Shown here piece by piece: positions 31,267 through 39,782 of a DNA stretch of 64,000 bases. How positions within the stretch are numbered: the stretch's first letter is position 1; every line of letters begins with the position of its first letter. The notes beneath the pieces were generated by a model that was given only the letters and a program-made list of their open reading frames with translations, searched no databases and was not told the DNA's origin. Position numbers and translations under genes: made by a program. Origin of the DNA: Thiemannella venezuelensis (GTDB lineage: Bacteria; Actinomycetota; Actinomycetes; Streptosporangiales; Streptosporangiaceae); contig NZ_JACHJJ010000032.1 of assembly GCF_014203605.1 (NCBI RefSeq), positions 1 to 64,000 of the forward strand, given 5' to 3'.

Positions 31267-32311
31267 CGCGTTCAAGTACCACATCGACCACCACGGGAGC
31301 CTGATCCGGCCGGCGGGACTGCTGGAGGCGCGCCGCAGGCACGCCGCCGGCGCGATCGACGACGCCGAGCTGCGCGCGACCGAGGACGCCGCGATCGCCG
31401 AGGTCGTCACGATGCAGCGCAGGCTGTTCCTGACCGCGGTCACCGACGGCGAATTCCGGCGCGAGGACGTCCGCAGCGCGGTCACCGATACCGTCGGCGG
31501 GTTCCGCCGGACCGACGCCGTCGACAAGCACGGCCGCGCCCAGTGGGTGGTCGACGGCGAGCTGAAGGTCGGCGGGCAGGGGCTGGGCGTCGCCGAGCAG
31601 ACCGCGTTCGTCGCCTCCCAGACCGTGATCGCGGCCAAGGCGACGCTGCCGTCGCCGGCGTTCCTGGCGGCGACCTGCTACGACCCGGCGGTCACCGGCG
31701 CGGTCTACGGCAGCCCGGTCGAGCTCGGCCGGGCGCTGGCCGGGATCATCCGAGCCGAGATCGAGTTGCTCGTCTCCCGCGGCGTCCGCTACATCCAGCT
31801 GAACAACCCGCGGTACGCGACGTACCTGTTCGCCCGGGGCGGGCAGGCGCTGACCCTGGAGGAGGCCATCGCCGTCGACTCCCTCGCCGTAGAGCTGGAC
31901 TCCCGGCCCGAGGAGGTGCGCATCGGCCTGTGCCCGACCCACCAGGCGGCGGACACGGTGGACAAGGCCGCGGCCGAGCGCCTGTTCGCCGAACTGCCCG
32001 TGGACCGGTGGCTGCTGCCGTACCTCACCGGGTCGGAGAACGAGCTGGACCTCCTGCGCGCGGTCCCCGCCGACCGGGACGCCTGCCTGGGCGTGGTCGA
32101 CCCGGCGAAGGCGGAGCTGGAGGACATCGACACGGTCATGGAGCGGATGGACCGCGCGGCCGAGTTGAAGGACATCGACGACCTGGCGCTCAGCCCGAAC
32201 GCGGGCTTCTCCGACGTCGCCGGCCGGGCGGCCGTCGGCTACGAGGACCAGCGCCGCAAGCTGGTCCTGGTGGAGACCCTCGCCCGCATGTGCTGGGGCA
32301 ACGAGCTCTAG
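31259..32311 (+). CDS. MetE C-terminal-like protein with altered zinc site
   Basis: A 350-residue protein of the cobalamin-independent methionine synthase/UROD-like barrel. Family traits are 'FLTAVTDGEFRREDV', 'RYIQLNNPRYATYL', 'EVRIGLCPTHQAAD' and 'LALSPNAGFSD'. In methyl-transferring MetE proteins zinc is held by His and Cys of an 'H-x-C' motif, a Glu, and a Cys in 'NPDCG'. Here these read Cys225/His228, 'LLPYLTG' and 'SPNAG', so the canonical zinc site appears lost or rebuilt. It is therefore probably not a methionine synthase. It closes the dioxygenase operon; a C-C or C-S bond chemistry or methyl transfer on an aromatic is speculation. The GTG at 31259 overlaps the previous gene by eight bases. 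Confidence 0.75.
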   Translation: MADAFKYHIDHHGSLIRPAGLLEARRRHAAGAIDDAELRATEDAAIAEVVTMQRRLFLTAVTDGEFRREDVRSAVTDTVGGFRRTDAVDKHGRAQWVVDGELKVGGQGLGVAEQTAFVASQTVIAAKATLPSPAFLAATCYDPAVTGAVYGSPVELGRALAGIIRAEIELLVSRGVRYIQLNNPRYATYLFARGGQALTLEEAIAVDSLAVELDSRPEEVRIGLCPTHQAADTVDKAAAERLFAELPVDRWLLPYLTGSENELDLLRAVPADRDACLGVVDPAKAELEDIDTVMERMDRAAELKDIDDLALSPNAGFSDVAGRAAVGYEDQRRKLVLVETLARMCWGNEL

Positions 32312-32313
32312 CC

Positions 32314-32343
32314 CCACGCGGGGCCGGGAACGGTCCCGCGTGG
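32314..32343 (+). terminator. Terminator hairpin after MetE-like gene
   Basis: CCACGCGGG (32314-32322) pairs with CCCGCGTGG (32335-32343) three bases after the stop codon, with a 12-base loop. It shares its last bases with a second, larger hairpin. Confidence 0.6.
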
Positions 32344-32393
32344 AGACGGAACCGCCCGTCCACGGGAGACCGTGGACGGGCGGTTCCGTCTCC
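32342..32393. terminator. Bidirectional terminator, 24-bp perfect stem
   Basis: Arms 32342-32365 and 32370-32393 pair perfectly over 24 bases and are closed by a GAGA (GNRA-type) tetraloop at 32366-32369. It stands between two convergent genes, so it can stop transcription from both sides without a T-run. Confidence 0.8.
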
Positions 32394-32422
32394 CGGGGGC
32401 CTGCGCCGGCCCGCTCCAGGGG

Positions 32423-33370
32423 CTAGACGATGATGACGGTCTTACCCCGGGCCTGGCCGGTACGGGCGCGGGCGATCCCCGAGGGCGCCTCGGTGAGCGG
32501 GACCTCGGCCTCGATGTGCACGCGGAGCTCGCCGGTCGCGGCGAGGCCCGCCAGTGTGGCCAGGAGTTCGGCGGTCGCCTGGTGGAACAGGTTGACGCCG
32601 CGGATGCCGCGGGCGGCCGATGCCTCGGGGTCGGCGGCGCCGAGGGTGCTGACGACCACGCCGCCGGGGCGGAGCAGGCCCGTCATCCGGGCGGCGCCCT
32701 CGCCGGGGAAGCTGACGAGGTCCAGGAGGACGTCGATGCCGCCGGGGTGGGCGGCGGCGACCTGGTCGGCCGTGTCCTTCCCGGTGAAGTCGACGATCTC
32801 GGCGGCGCCGAGGCCGCGGAGGTGGTCGGCCGCGTCGGGCGTGGCGGTGGCGAGTACGCGGGCGCCCCTGGCGGCGGCGAACTGGACGGCCGACTGGCCG
32901 ACACCGCCGGTGGCGCCGTTGATCAGGACGGTCTGGCCCGGTTCCGGCCCGGCGGCCTCGACCGCCTGGTAGGCGGCCGTACCGGCGGTGGGAAGCGCGG
33001 CGGCGAGCGTGTACGGCAGGCTGTCGGGGATGCGGGCGACCTTGCCGGACTGCTCGGCGAGAGCGTATTCGGCGAAGGCGCCCAGCCCGGCGGGCAGGCG
33101 GAGGAACTGGCCGAAGACCCGGTCGCCGGGGTGGAAGGCGGTGACCCCAGGCCCCACCCGCTCGACCGTCCCGGCGGCGTCGGAACCCATGGTGAAGGGG
33201 AAGGCGTGCGGGACCTTGTCCCTGAGCGCCCCACCGGCGACCTTCCAGTCGAAGGGATTGAGGCCGGCGGCGTGGATCCGTACCAGGAACTCGCCCTCAC
33301 CGGGCTCCGGGACCGGCAGGTCGGCGAGTTCCGGCTCGGCGCCGAAGTCGGTGACGATCACGGCTTTCAT
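32423..33370 (-). CDS. Zinc-less quinone-type NADP oxidoreductase
   Basis: A 315-residue MDR-superfamily enzyme of the quinone oxidoreductase type ('LVRIHAAGLNPFDWKV', 'MGSDAAGTVERVGPGV', NADP-binding 'INGATGGVGQSAVQFAAARGARVLATA'). It lacks structural zinc cysteines. The ATG at 33370 follows AAGGAG. It is separated from the peptide-type importer by two hairpins, so it probably has its own promoter. Substrate unknown. Confidence 0.85.
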   Translation of the reverse strand: MKAVIVTDFGAEPELADLPVPEPGEGEFLVRIHAAGLNPFDWKVAGGALRDKVPHAFPFTMGSDAAGTVERVGPGVTAFHPGDRVFGQFLRLPAGLGAFAEYALAEQSGKVARIPDSLPYTLAAALPTAGTAAYQAVEAAGPEPGQTVLINGATGGVGQSAVQFAAARGARVLATATPDAADHLRGLGAAEIVDFTGKDTADQVAAAHPGGIDVLLDLVSFPGEGAARMTGLLRPGGVVVSTLGAADPEASAARGIRGVNLFHQATAELLATLAGLAATGELRVHIEAEVPLTEAPSGIARARTGQARGKTVIIV

Positions 33371-33390
33371 GGATGACTCCTTGCTGGGAA

Positions 33391-33444
33391 CCGGCGCGGA
33401 CGCGCCGGGAACGGCGACGCCCGGGCGGGTGGCGCCCGGGCGTC
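33391..33444 (-). terminator. Tandem hairpins after importer operon
   Basis: Two adjacent perfect hairpins: CCGGCGCG-GA-CGCGCCGG (33391-33408), and GACGCCCGGGCG / CGCCCGGGCGTC (33416-33427 with 33433-33444, 5-base loop). They lie just past the stop of the last importer gene on the minus strand. Confidence 0.6.
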
Positions 33445-33471
33445 GGATCTGTGGATCGGCGGCCGCGCGGA

Positions 33472-34491
33472 TCAGCCCGCGCGGCCGGCCGGCGGCGTGC
33501 CGTACAGGTGGCAGGCGACCTGGCTGCCGTCGGCGAGCCGCCGTACCGGGGGTGTGGTCGTGTGGCAGACGTCCATGACGCTCGCGCAGCGGCCGCGGAA
33601 CGGGCACCCCGCCCCGCCACGGGGGATGACGCTCTGCTCGTACCGGTTGACCTCGTAGTTGGCCCGGCGGGCCCGGCGCCGCTCCCGGCCCTCGGGATGG
33701 GTGGTCGGACTGGCCGCGATCAGGGAACGCGTGTACGGATGCTTCGGCGACTCGAACAGCAGCCGGGCGGGGGCCAGCTCCACGAGCCGGCCGGCGTGCA
33801 GGACGGCGATCCGGTGGGAGATGTGGCGGACGACGCGCAGGTCGTGCGTGATGAACAGATAACTGACGCCCGTCGACTCCTGGAGGTCGGCGAGCAGGTT
33901 GACGATCTGGCTCTGCGTCGACACGTCGAGCGCGCTCACCGCCTCGTCGCACACCACCAGCCGGGGCTCCAGGGCCAGCGCCCTGGCGATGGCGACCCGC
34001 TGCCGCTGCCCGCCCGACAGCTCCGTGGAGTACCGGTCCAGGTGAGCGGGGGAGAGCCCGACCCGCTCGAACGCGGCGGCCGCCACCTCGGCACGCTTCG
34101 CGCGGTCTCCCAGGCCATGCCGCCGGAGGGAGGTCGTCACCGCCTGGGAGACGGCATGGCGCGGGTTCAGCGAGGACATGGGGTCCTGGAAGACCGCCTG
34201 GACCTCGCGCCGGTAGGCCAGCGGCGTCCGGTGGCCCAGCGCCGTCACGTCGAGCCCGTCGAAGTGGATCGTGCCGCTCGCGGCGTCCACCAGCCGCAGG
34301 ATGGCGCGGCCGATCGTGCTCTTGCCCGATCCCGACTCGCCGACCAGGCCGAGCGTCTCGCCCGGCCGGACGTCGAAGCTGACCGCGTCGACGGCGACGG
34401 CCGGCCGGCGGCGCCACTGCATCGCGCGCCCGGCCTCGTAGGTCACCGTCAGGTCGCGGACGTCGAGGAGTTCCTCTGCCGGGTCGCTCAC
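33472..34491 (-). CDS. Dipeptide-type ABC importer ATPase (DppF-like)
   Basis: A 339-residue ATPase of the oligopeptide/nickel type. It has Walker A '[10 protein letters not shown]', signature 'LSGGQRQRVAIA', Walker B 'LVVCDEAVSALD' and the C-terminal oligopeptide domain with Cys cluster 'CPFRGRCASVMDVC', often an Fe-S site. The GTG at 34491 overlaps the stop of the fused permease-ATPase (GTGA). It provides the second ATPase of the importer. Confidence 0.88.
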   Translation of the reverse strand: MSDPAEELLDVRDLTVTYEAGRAMQWRRRPAVAVDAVSFDVRPGETLGLVGESGSGKSTIGRAILRLVDAASGTIHFDGLDVTALGHRTPLAYRREVQAVFQDPMSSLNPRHAVSQAVTTSLRRHGLGDRAKRAEVAAAAFERVGLSPAHLDRYSTELSGGQRQRVAIARALALEPRLVVCDEAVSALDVSTQSQIVNLLADLQESTGVSYLFITHDLRVVRHISHRIAVLHAGRLVELAPARLLFESPKHPYTRSLIAASPTTHPEGRERRRARRANYEVNRYEQSVIPRGGAGCPFRGRCASVMDVCHTTTPPVRRLADGSQVACHLYGTPPAGRAG

Positions 34492-36458
34492 CGCTTCAAC
34501 ACCTCCAGGATCAGTTCGTTCGCACGCAGGCAGCGGACGTCGTCGGCGAGCGGGACGTGGTGCTGCGTGCAGCCCTCCCGGGAGTGCGTGCAGCGGTTGG
34601 CGAAATGGCAGCCGGAGGGCCACTGGCCTGCCAGCGGCACCCCGCCGGGGATGGTCGGCAGGCGCTCGACCTCGACGTCGTCGGAGGGGTTCGCCGCGAG
34701 CAGGGCGGCGGTGTAGGGGTGGCGGGGACGGGAGAACAGCGGCTTGACCTCGCCGATCTCCACGATCTGGCCGGCGTACATCACCGCCGCCCGGTCGCAG
34801 CTCTCGGCGACGACGCCGAGATCATGGGTGATCATGAGGATCGCCGTGCCGAACTCTTCCCGCAGGTCGAGCAGGAGGTCGATGACCTGGCTCTGGGTGG
34901 TGACGTCGAGGGCGGAGGTGGCCTCGTCGGCGATCAGCAGGCGCGGCTCAGCGGCCAGCGCCATCGCGATCGCCACCCGCTGGGCCATGCCCCCGGAGAA
35001 CTGGTGCGGATAGTCGTCGAGGCGGCGTTTCGGGTCCTCGACGCCGACGCGGTGCAGCAGCTCGGCGGCCCGTTCCCGCGCGGCCGGGCGCGACAGCTTC
35101 AGATGCGCGCGCAGCGGCTCGCAGAGCTGGCTGCCGATGGCGTGCACGGGGGAGAGCGCGGCCATCGGATCCTGGAAGACCACGCCGATCCCGCAGCCGC
35201 GGACCTCCCGCAGTTGCCGTTCGGAGAGGCCGACGAGTTCCCGGCCCTCCAGCAGGATCGAGCCGGCGGCGAGCCGGGTGGCGGGCGGGAGGAGACCGAG
35301 CACCGAGCGCGCGAGCATCGACTTGCCCGAGCCGGACTCACCGAGCAGCCCGACCACCTCGGCGCGGCCGATCGAGAGTGACACATCCTGCACCAGCGGC
35401 ACGGACTCGCCCTCCGGCCGCACCAGGTCGACCGTCACGCCACGGACCTCCAGGACGGCGTCCGGCCGGGTCGGCCCGCCGTCCACGGCTGCGCCGGGAG
35501 CGCCCTTGACAAGCGCGGCGGCACGGGCGCCATCGACGGGTGCGGCGCCGGTCCGCGGGCGGCGGGGCCTGCCCGCGGGCTTGCGGCGCTCACCCGCGAG
35601 CGCGTCGCCGATGCCGTCGCTGACCAGGTTGAACGCCAGGACGGCGGCGACGATCGCCACTCCCGGCGGGAAGGGCAGGAAGGGCTGCTGCGCCTGCTCG
35701 TTCGCCGCGACGCCGAGCATGCCTCCCCAGGTCGGCACCTCCGAGTCGAGGCCGAGCCCGAGGAAGCTCAGCGCCGCCTCCACCCCGATCGCGGAGCCGA
35801 GGAAGACGGCGCCCTGCACCAGGAGCGGGCCGGTCAGGTTCGGCAGCACCTGGAGGAAGAGGATCTCGGGGGTGCGCAGCCCGGCGACGCGCGCGGCGTC
35901 GACGTAGAGCTTCCCGCGCTCCGCGAGCGTCACCGCGCGGGTCATGCGCGCGAAGCTCATGCAGAAGATCAGCCCGATCGCCACGATCAGATTGAGCAGT
36001 CCCCGGCCGAGGATCGTGATGACCGCGAAGCCGACCAGCATGCCCGGCAGCGCGTCGGCGACGTCGAAGGCCCGCGAGCCGAGCCGGTCCCACCAGCCGC
36101 CGCGGTAGCCGAGCAGCAGCCCCAGCGGCACGCCGATCGCCATCGCGACGACGACCGAGCCGAAGGCCACCAGGAGCGCGACCCGCGTGCCGTACAGCAG
36201 GCGGCTGAGCGTGTCGCGGCCCATCTCGTCGGTGCCGAGGAGATGCTCCGCGGTGGGGCCCAGGAGCACGGCGTCGAAGTCCTCCGCCAGGGGGTCGTAC
36301 GGCGCGATCAGCGGTGCGATGAGCGCGACGACCACCAGCAGCAGCAGGAAGGCGATCGACGCCATCGTCATGGGCTGCCGCACCAGGCGCCGCCACACCC
36401 GGCGCGAGCCGGCCGAGCCGGAGGGGGCGGGGACGTGTTCCGTCAGCAGGTCGCTCAT
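34488..36458 (-). CDS. Fused permease-ATPase (DppC-DppD) of peptide importer
   Basis: One 656-residue reading frame joins two normally separate subunits. Residues about 1-290 are a DppC permease ('[23 protein letters not shown]', '[18 protein letters not shown]', EAA loop '[21 protein letters not shown]'). Residues about 291-333 are a basic, Ala/Pro-rich linker. Residues about 334-656 are a DppD ATPase (Walker A '[10 protein letters not shown]' near 373, signature '[12 protein letters not shown]', Walker B '[12 protein letters not shown]', C-terminal '[14 protein letters not shown]'). No stop or internal start with a good site separates them. The ATG at 36458 overlaps the upstream permease stop. 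Fusion should tether one ATPase to one permease. Confidence 0.88.
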   Translation of the reverse strand: MSDLLTEHVPAPSGSAGSRRVWRRLVRQPMTMASIAFLLLLVVVALIAPLIAPYDPLAEDFDAVLLGPTAEHLLGTDEMGRDTLSRLLYGTRVALLVAFGSVVVAMAIGVPLGLLLGYRGGWWDRLGSRAFDVADALPGMLVGFAVITILGRGLLNLIVAIGLIFCMSFARMTRAVTLAERGKLYVDAARVAGLRTPEILFLQVLPNLTGPLLVQGAVFLGSAIGVEAALSFLGLGLDSEVPTWGGMLGVAANEQAQQPFLPFPPGVAIVAAVLAFNLVSDGIGDALAGERRKPAGRPRRPRTGAAPVDGARAAALVKGAPGAAVDGGPTRPDAVLEVRGVTVDLVRPEGESVPLVQDVSLSIGRAEVVGLLGESGSGKSMLARSVLGLLPPATRLAAGSILLEGRELVGLSERQLREVRGCGIGVVFQDPMAALSPVHAIGSQLCEPLRAHLKLSRPAARERAAELLHRVGVEDPKRRLDDYPHQFSGGMAQRVAIAMALAAEPRLLIADEATSALDVTTQSQVIDLLLDLREEFGTAILMITHDLGVVAESCDRAAVMYAGQIVEIGEVKPLFSRPRHPYTAALLAANPSDDVEVERLPTIPGGVPLAGQWPSGCHFANRCTHSREGCTQHHVPLADDVRCLRANELILEVLKR

Positions 36459-37396
36459 TGCGGACGCACCTTGGGGTTCAGGAGGCCGTAGCTCACGTCG
36501 ATGAGCAGGTTCAGGGCGATGACCAGCGCGGCGATCACGATCACACCGCCCTGGACGACCGGGAAGTCCTTGCCGATCACGCTTGTCAGCAGCAGGCGCC
36601 CGGCGCCGGGGAAGGCGAAGATCTGCTCCACGACGAAGCTGGTGCCGATCAGGATGCGGAAGGTGAGCCCGGTCGTCGCCAGCACCGGCACCATCGCGTT
36701 CTTGAGCGCGTAGCGCAGCACGATCCGCCGGCGCGAGACGCCCGCCGCGGTCAGGGTGTCGACGTACGGCGAGGCCAGCGCCTCGACCATCGCTCCGCGC
36801 GTCTGCCGGGCGATCAGCGCCGCCGCGCCGATCCCGAGTGCGATGGACGGCAGGATCATCCCCCGCAGCCACGCCAGCGGGTCGTCGGTCAGCGGCACGT
36901 AGGCGACGACCGGCACCCAGCCCAGCTCCACGGCGAACACCAGCAGGAGGATCATCCCGAACCAGAACTCCGGGATGGACAGGCCGACGGAGGTGGCCGC
37001 GCCGATCACCCGGTCGGGCAGGCCGGCCCGGACGGCGGAGAGCACCCCCAGGCCGATGCCGAGCGCCAGCGCGACGACCATGCCGCCGACGGTCAGGGAG
37101 AGCGTGGCCGGCATCCGCTGCAGGAGCATGTCGGTGACCGGGAGCGTCGTGACGAAGGAGACGCCCAGATCGCCGTTGAGCGCGTTCCACGCCCAGTCGA
37201 TCAGTCGCTCGAAGGCGGGCCGGTCGAGGCCGAGCTGGGCCTCGACCTGCCGGATGCTCTCGGGGGTGGCACTCGCGCCGAGGATGGCCGCCGCGGGGCT
37301 GCCCGGCACGAGGTATGTCATCGAGAAGACCACGAACGCCACGATCACCAGTTGTGGCACGGCGAGGGCCAGGCGGGAGACGACGAGTTTCCTCAT
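36455..37396 (-). CDS. Dipeptide-type ABC importer permease (DppB-like)
   Basis: A 313-residue permease with about six helices. It has the DppB N-terminus ('RLALAVPQLVIVAFVVFSMTYLVPGSPA') and EAA loop 'TLTAAGVSRRRIVLRYALKNAMVPVLA'. The ATG at 37396 is preceded by GGCGGTGG, a modest site; it is 59 bases after the binding protein stop. Confidence 0.87.
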   Translation of the reverse strand: MRKLVVSRLALAVPQLVIVAFVVFSMTYLVPGSPAAAILGASATPESIRQVEAQLGLDRPAFERLIDWAWNALNGDLGVSFVTTLPVTDMLLQRMPATLSLTVGGMVVALALGIGLGVLSAVRAGLPDRVIGAATSVGLSIPEFWFGMILLLVFAVELGWVPVVAYVPLTDDPLAWLRGMILPSIALGIGAAALIARQTRGAMVEALASPYVDTLTAAGVSRRRIVLRYALKNAMVPVLATTGLTFRILIGTSFVVEQIFAFPGAGRLLLTSVIGKDFPVVQGGVIVIAALVIALNLLIDVSYGLLNPKVRPQ

Positions 37397-37455
37397 CGAC
37401 GCCACCGCCCCGGCCCTCGCCGCGTGATCGACGCTCGTCGCGCGATCGTCACTAC

Positions 37456-39012
37456 CTACTCCCCCTTGGGCTTGAGGTCCCGGTAGTTGATGAGGTTCGT
37501 CTCCCACGGCTGCGAGGGCGCCTTGGCACCCTCCACACGCTGGGACTGCCACACGACCAGTTCCTCACCGGCGAGGTGACCGCAGGTCAGGGCCTCGTCG
37601 GAGATGATGCGCGTGACCTCGCCCCACAGCTGGGCGGCCTCGGGGGAGGTGCCGGCCGCGATCGCCTTGTCGGCCGCGGCCTTGAGCTCGGGGCTCTCGG
37701 TCTTGGACGGGTTGCCCGGGGCGTCGGCGGCGAACCAGGCCTTGTACCAGTCGAAGGGGGTCAGCTCGTCGTTGCTGCCGAGCCCGAGCGCGTAGCGGCC
37801 GCTGTTCCACGTCGAGTTGTACTGCGGCGGCGGCGCGGTCTGGACCTTGACCTCCATGCCGATCTCGGCGAGCTGGGAGGCGTATACGTTGAACTGCTTG
37901 GCGTTGTACGGCGCGGCGATCACTTCGATCTTGACCGGCGGGTTCCCCGCCTTCGCGTACAGCTCCTTGGCCTTGGCGAGGTCGTGCGTGTATCCGGCGG
38001 TCGCCTGGTTGTAGCCGGTCTCGCCCTCGGCGAAGTGCTGCGTCCTGGCCTTGAAGTCGGGTTCGAGCTTCGTGACCACGCTGGTGTCGAGGGCGTAGCA
38101 GGCGGCGCGGCGCACGTCGGCGTCGGCGAAGACCCCGCCGGGGCCGCGGTCGAAGAACATCGGGTTGTTGCGGATCGCGGGGTAGGCGACCGACTCGATA
38201 CCCGGGGTGCTCTTGATGCGCTCCAGCATCGCCGGGTCCATGTCGGTGATGTCGATCTCGCCGCTGGACAGCGCTCCCGCGGCCGCGTTGTCGTCCGGGA
38301 TCGCGAAGAGCTGGATCGTCTGGAAGCCGACGCTCTGCGGGCCGCCCCAGTACTTGGGGAAGAACGTGAAACTCATCCGGGTGCCCGGGGTCGAGGAGGC
38401 CGCGTCATAGGCCCACGGGCCGGTCCCGGCGGGCGTCTGGGCGACGGTCCCCGCCGCGATCGCCTTCGGGCTGGCCATCGGGGCGACGCGGGTGGTCAGC
38501 GTGGTGAGCAGCGACGGGGTCGGCGAGGCCAGGTTCAGCCGGACGGTGAGGTCGTCGACGGCGTCGATCGACTCGATGACCTTGAGCGGGCCGGCGAACG
38601 CGGTCTTGCCGTCGCGGACGCTCTCCAGGTTGGCCTTGACCGCCTCGGCGTTGAACTGGGCGCCGTCGTGGAACACCACGTTCTCGCGCAGCTTCAGCGT
38701 CAGCGCCTTGTCGGTCTGCTCCCACGAGGTGGCCAGCACCGGCGTGACCTGGCCCTGCGCGTCCAGCGCGACGAGGGTCTCGTACGGCACGCGCATGTAG
38801 CCGGCCTCCATCTCGGCGCCGGGGGCCCAGCTGTCGGGGAATCCGCCCCAGTTGACCTTCAGCGTCCCCGAGGGGCCGCCGGCGGCCGACCCGGCCGCCG
38901 AGGGGTTCGCGGACGGCTCCGAGCCGCCTCCGCACCCCGCGAGCGCCAGAGTGGCGGCCACGGCGGCAATGATCGGTGTCTTGGCTATTCTCTTCGCTGC
39001 TTTCGTCTTCAT
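37456..39012 (-). CDS. Dipeptide-type ABC binding lipoprotein (SBP_bac_5)
   Basis: A 518-residue binding protein of the DppA/OppA family with lipobox 'LALAGC'. Core motifs are 'YMRVPYETLVALDAQGQVTPVLATSWEQTDKALTLKLRENVVFHDGAQFNAEAVKANLE' and 'AYALDTSVV'-like 'RRAACYALDTSVVTKL'. The family takes up peptides, but also nickel, opines and plant compounds, so the substrate is open. GAGGAGG precedes the ATG. It is first of the four-gene importer unit. Confidence 0.86.
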   Translation of the reverse strand: MKTKAAKRIAKTPIIAAVAATLALAGCGGGSEPSANPSAAGSAAGGPSGTLKVNWGGFPDSWAPGAEMEAGYMRVPYETLVALDAQGQVTPVLATSWEQTDKALTLKLRENVVFHDGAQFNAEAVKANLESVRDGKTAFAGPLKVIESIDAVDDLTVRLNLASPTPSLLTTLTTRVAPMASPKAIAAGTVAQTPAGTGPWAYDAASSTPGTRMSFTFFPKYWGGPQSVGFQTIQLFAIPDDNAAAGALSSGEIDITDMDPAMLERIKSTPGIESVAYPAIRNNPMFFDRGPGGVFADADVRRAACYALDTSVVTKLEPDFKARTQHFAEGETGYNQATAGYTHDLAKAKELYAKAGNPPVKIEVIAAPYNAKQFNVYASQLAEIGMEVKVQTAPPPQYNSTWNSGRYALGLGSNDELTPFDWYKAWFAADAPGNPSKTESPELKAAADKAIAAGTSPEAAQLWGEVTRIISDEALTCGHLAGEELVVWQSQRVEGAKAPSQPWETNLINYRDLKPKGE

Positions 39013-39169
39013 GGTGACGGACGCCTCCTCGCGCCGGGCAGTTCAGGGGGTGATCGAAGGTCCGCTCTCAAGGGCGTGAATCCGCGAACCGATGGCGAAC
39101 AGGCCTCATGCTGCGCCGGGGGGACTCCGCGTTCCAGTGGAGGAGTCGCAAGTTTAGAATGCGCGTTTC

Positions 39170-39188
39170 GCACACGTAACGGCTGAGT
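39170..39188. promoter_or_regulatory. Weak copy of shared dyad before importer operon
   Basis: GCACACG-TAACG-GCTGAGT shows 14 of 18 aligned positions in common with the site at 26291, including the TAACG spacer. It lies upstream of the binding protein gene at 39012. It could be chance. Confidence 0.3.
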
Positions 39189-39196
39189 GAACAGCC

Positions 39197-39249
39197 GGGC
39201 GGTCACCGGAGCCGGACGGCGCCCCGGTTCCGGCATCGGTGACCGGCCC
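39197..39249 (-). terminator. Terminator after ABM gene
   Basis: CGGTCACCG / CGGTGACCG form the outer stem (extended by GGG/CCC with one bulge), and GGAGCCGG / CCGGTTCC form an inner stem with one mismatch. It lies about 55 bases past the ABM stop on the minus strand. Confidence 0.5.
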
Positions 39250-39302
39250 GATCGCGTCGCGCGGCCGGTCCGCGGGACCCGCCGCGCGTCGTGAGGAGAG
39301 AC

Positions 39303-39593
39303 TCAGCCGAGGACCTCGCCGAACCACACGGTCCGCTCGGTCAGCTTCGGGCGGACCGTGGCGAGGATGTGCTCGGCGAAGTGCGCCGAGGCGGCGTGCG
39401 CGTCGAACGCCGCCCGGTCGACGTACTGTTCGTACAGTGTGAACGCCCCGTCCGCGTCGGCGTCCGCGTGCACCACGTAGGCGAGGTTCCCCGGCTCGCG
39501 CAGCGTGTGCTCCCGCATCTTCAGCAGCGCGTCGCGGACCAGGCCCGCGTCGTCCGGTTCGCACCGGTAGTGAGCCACAACGGCGTAAGGCAT
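39303..39593 (-). CDS. Antibiotic biosynthesis monooxygenase (ABM) domain protein
   Basis: A 96-residue ferredoxin-like ABM protein ('YAVVAHYRCEPDDAGLVRDALLKMREHTLREPGNLAYVVH', 'FTLYEQYVDRAAFDAH', 'HFAEHILATVRPKL'). Family members are cofactor-free monooxygenases or quinol-handling enzymes such as YgiN. The ATG at 39593 has AAGGAGG. It is divergent from the aldehyde dehydrogenase operon, with a 189-base gap between them. Confidence 0.82.
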   Translation of the reverse strand: MPYAVVAHYRCEPDDAGLVRDALLKMREHTLREPGNLAYVVHADADADGAFTLYEQYVDRAAFDAHAASAHFAEHILATVRPKLTERTVWFGEVLG

Positions 39594-39782
39594 TTCTGCC
39601 TCCTTCTTCATGATTGTGTGATCGATCCGGCAGATTCCACCACGATGAGCAGCTTCTGCTCGGTGCGGAGTGTGCAAGCAATGCATACCGCCGGGCGCGT
39701 GGTCGCCGTTCCCGCGCATTCCTATCGTTGCCCTCAGGCGCGGTCTCCCGCGAAACCCTTTCAGCAGTAATGAGGAGCAGTC

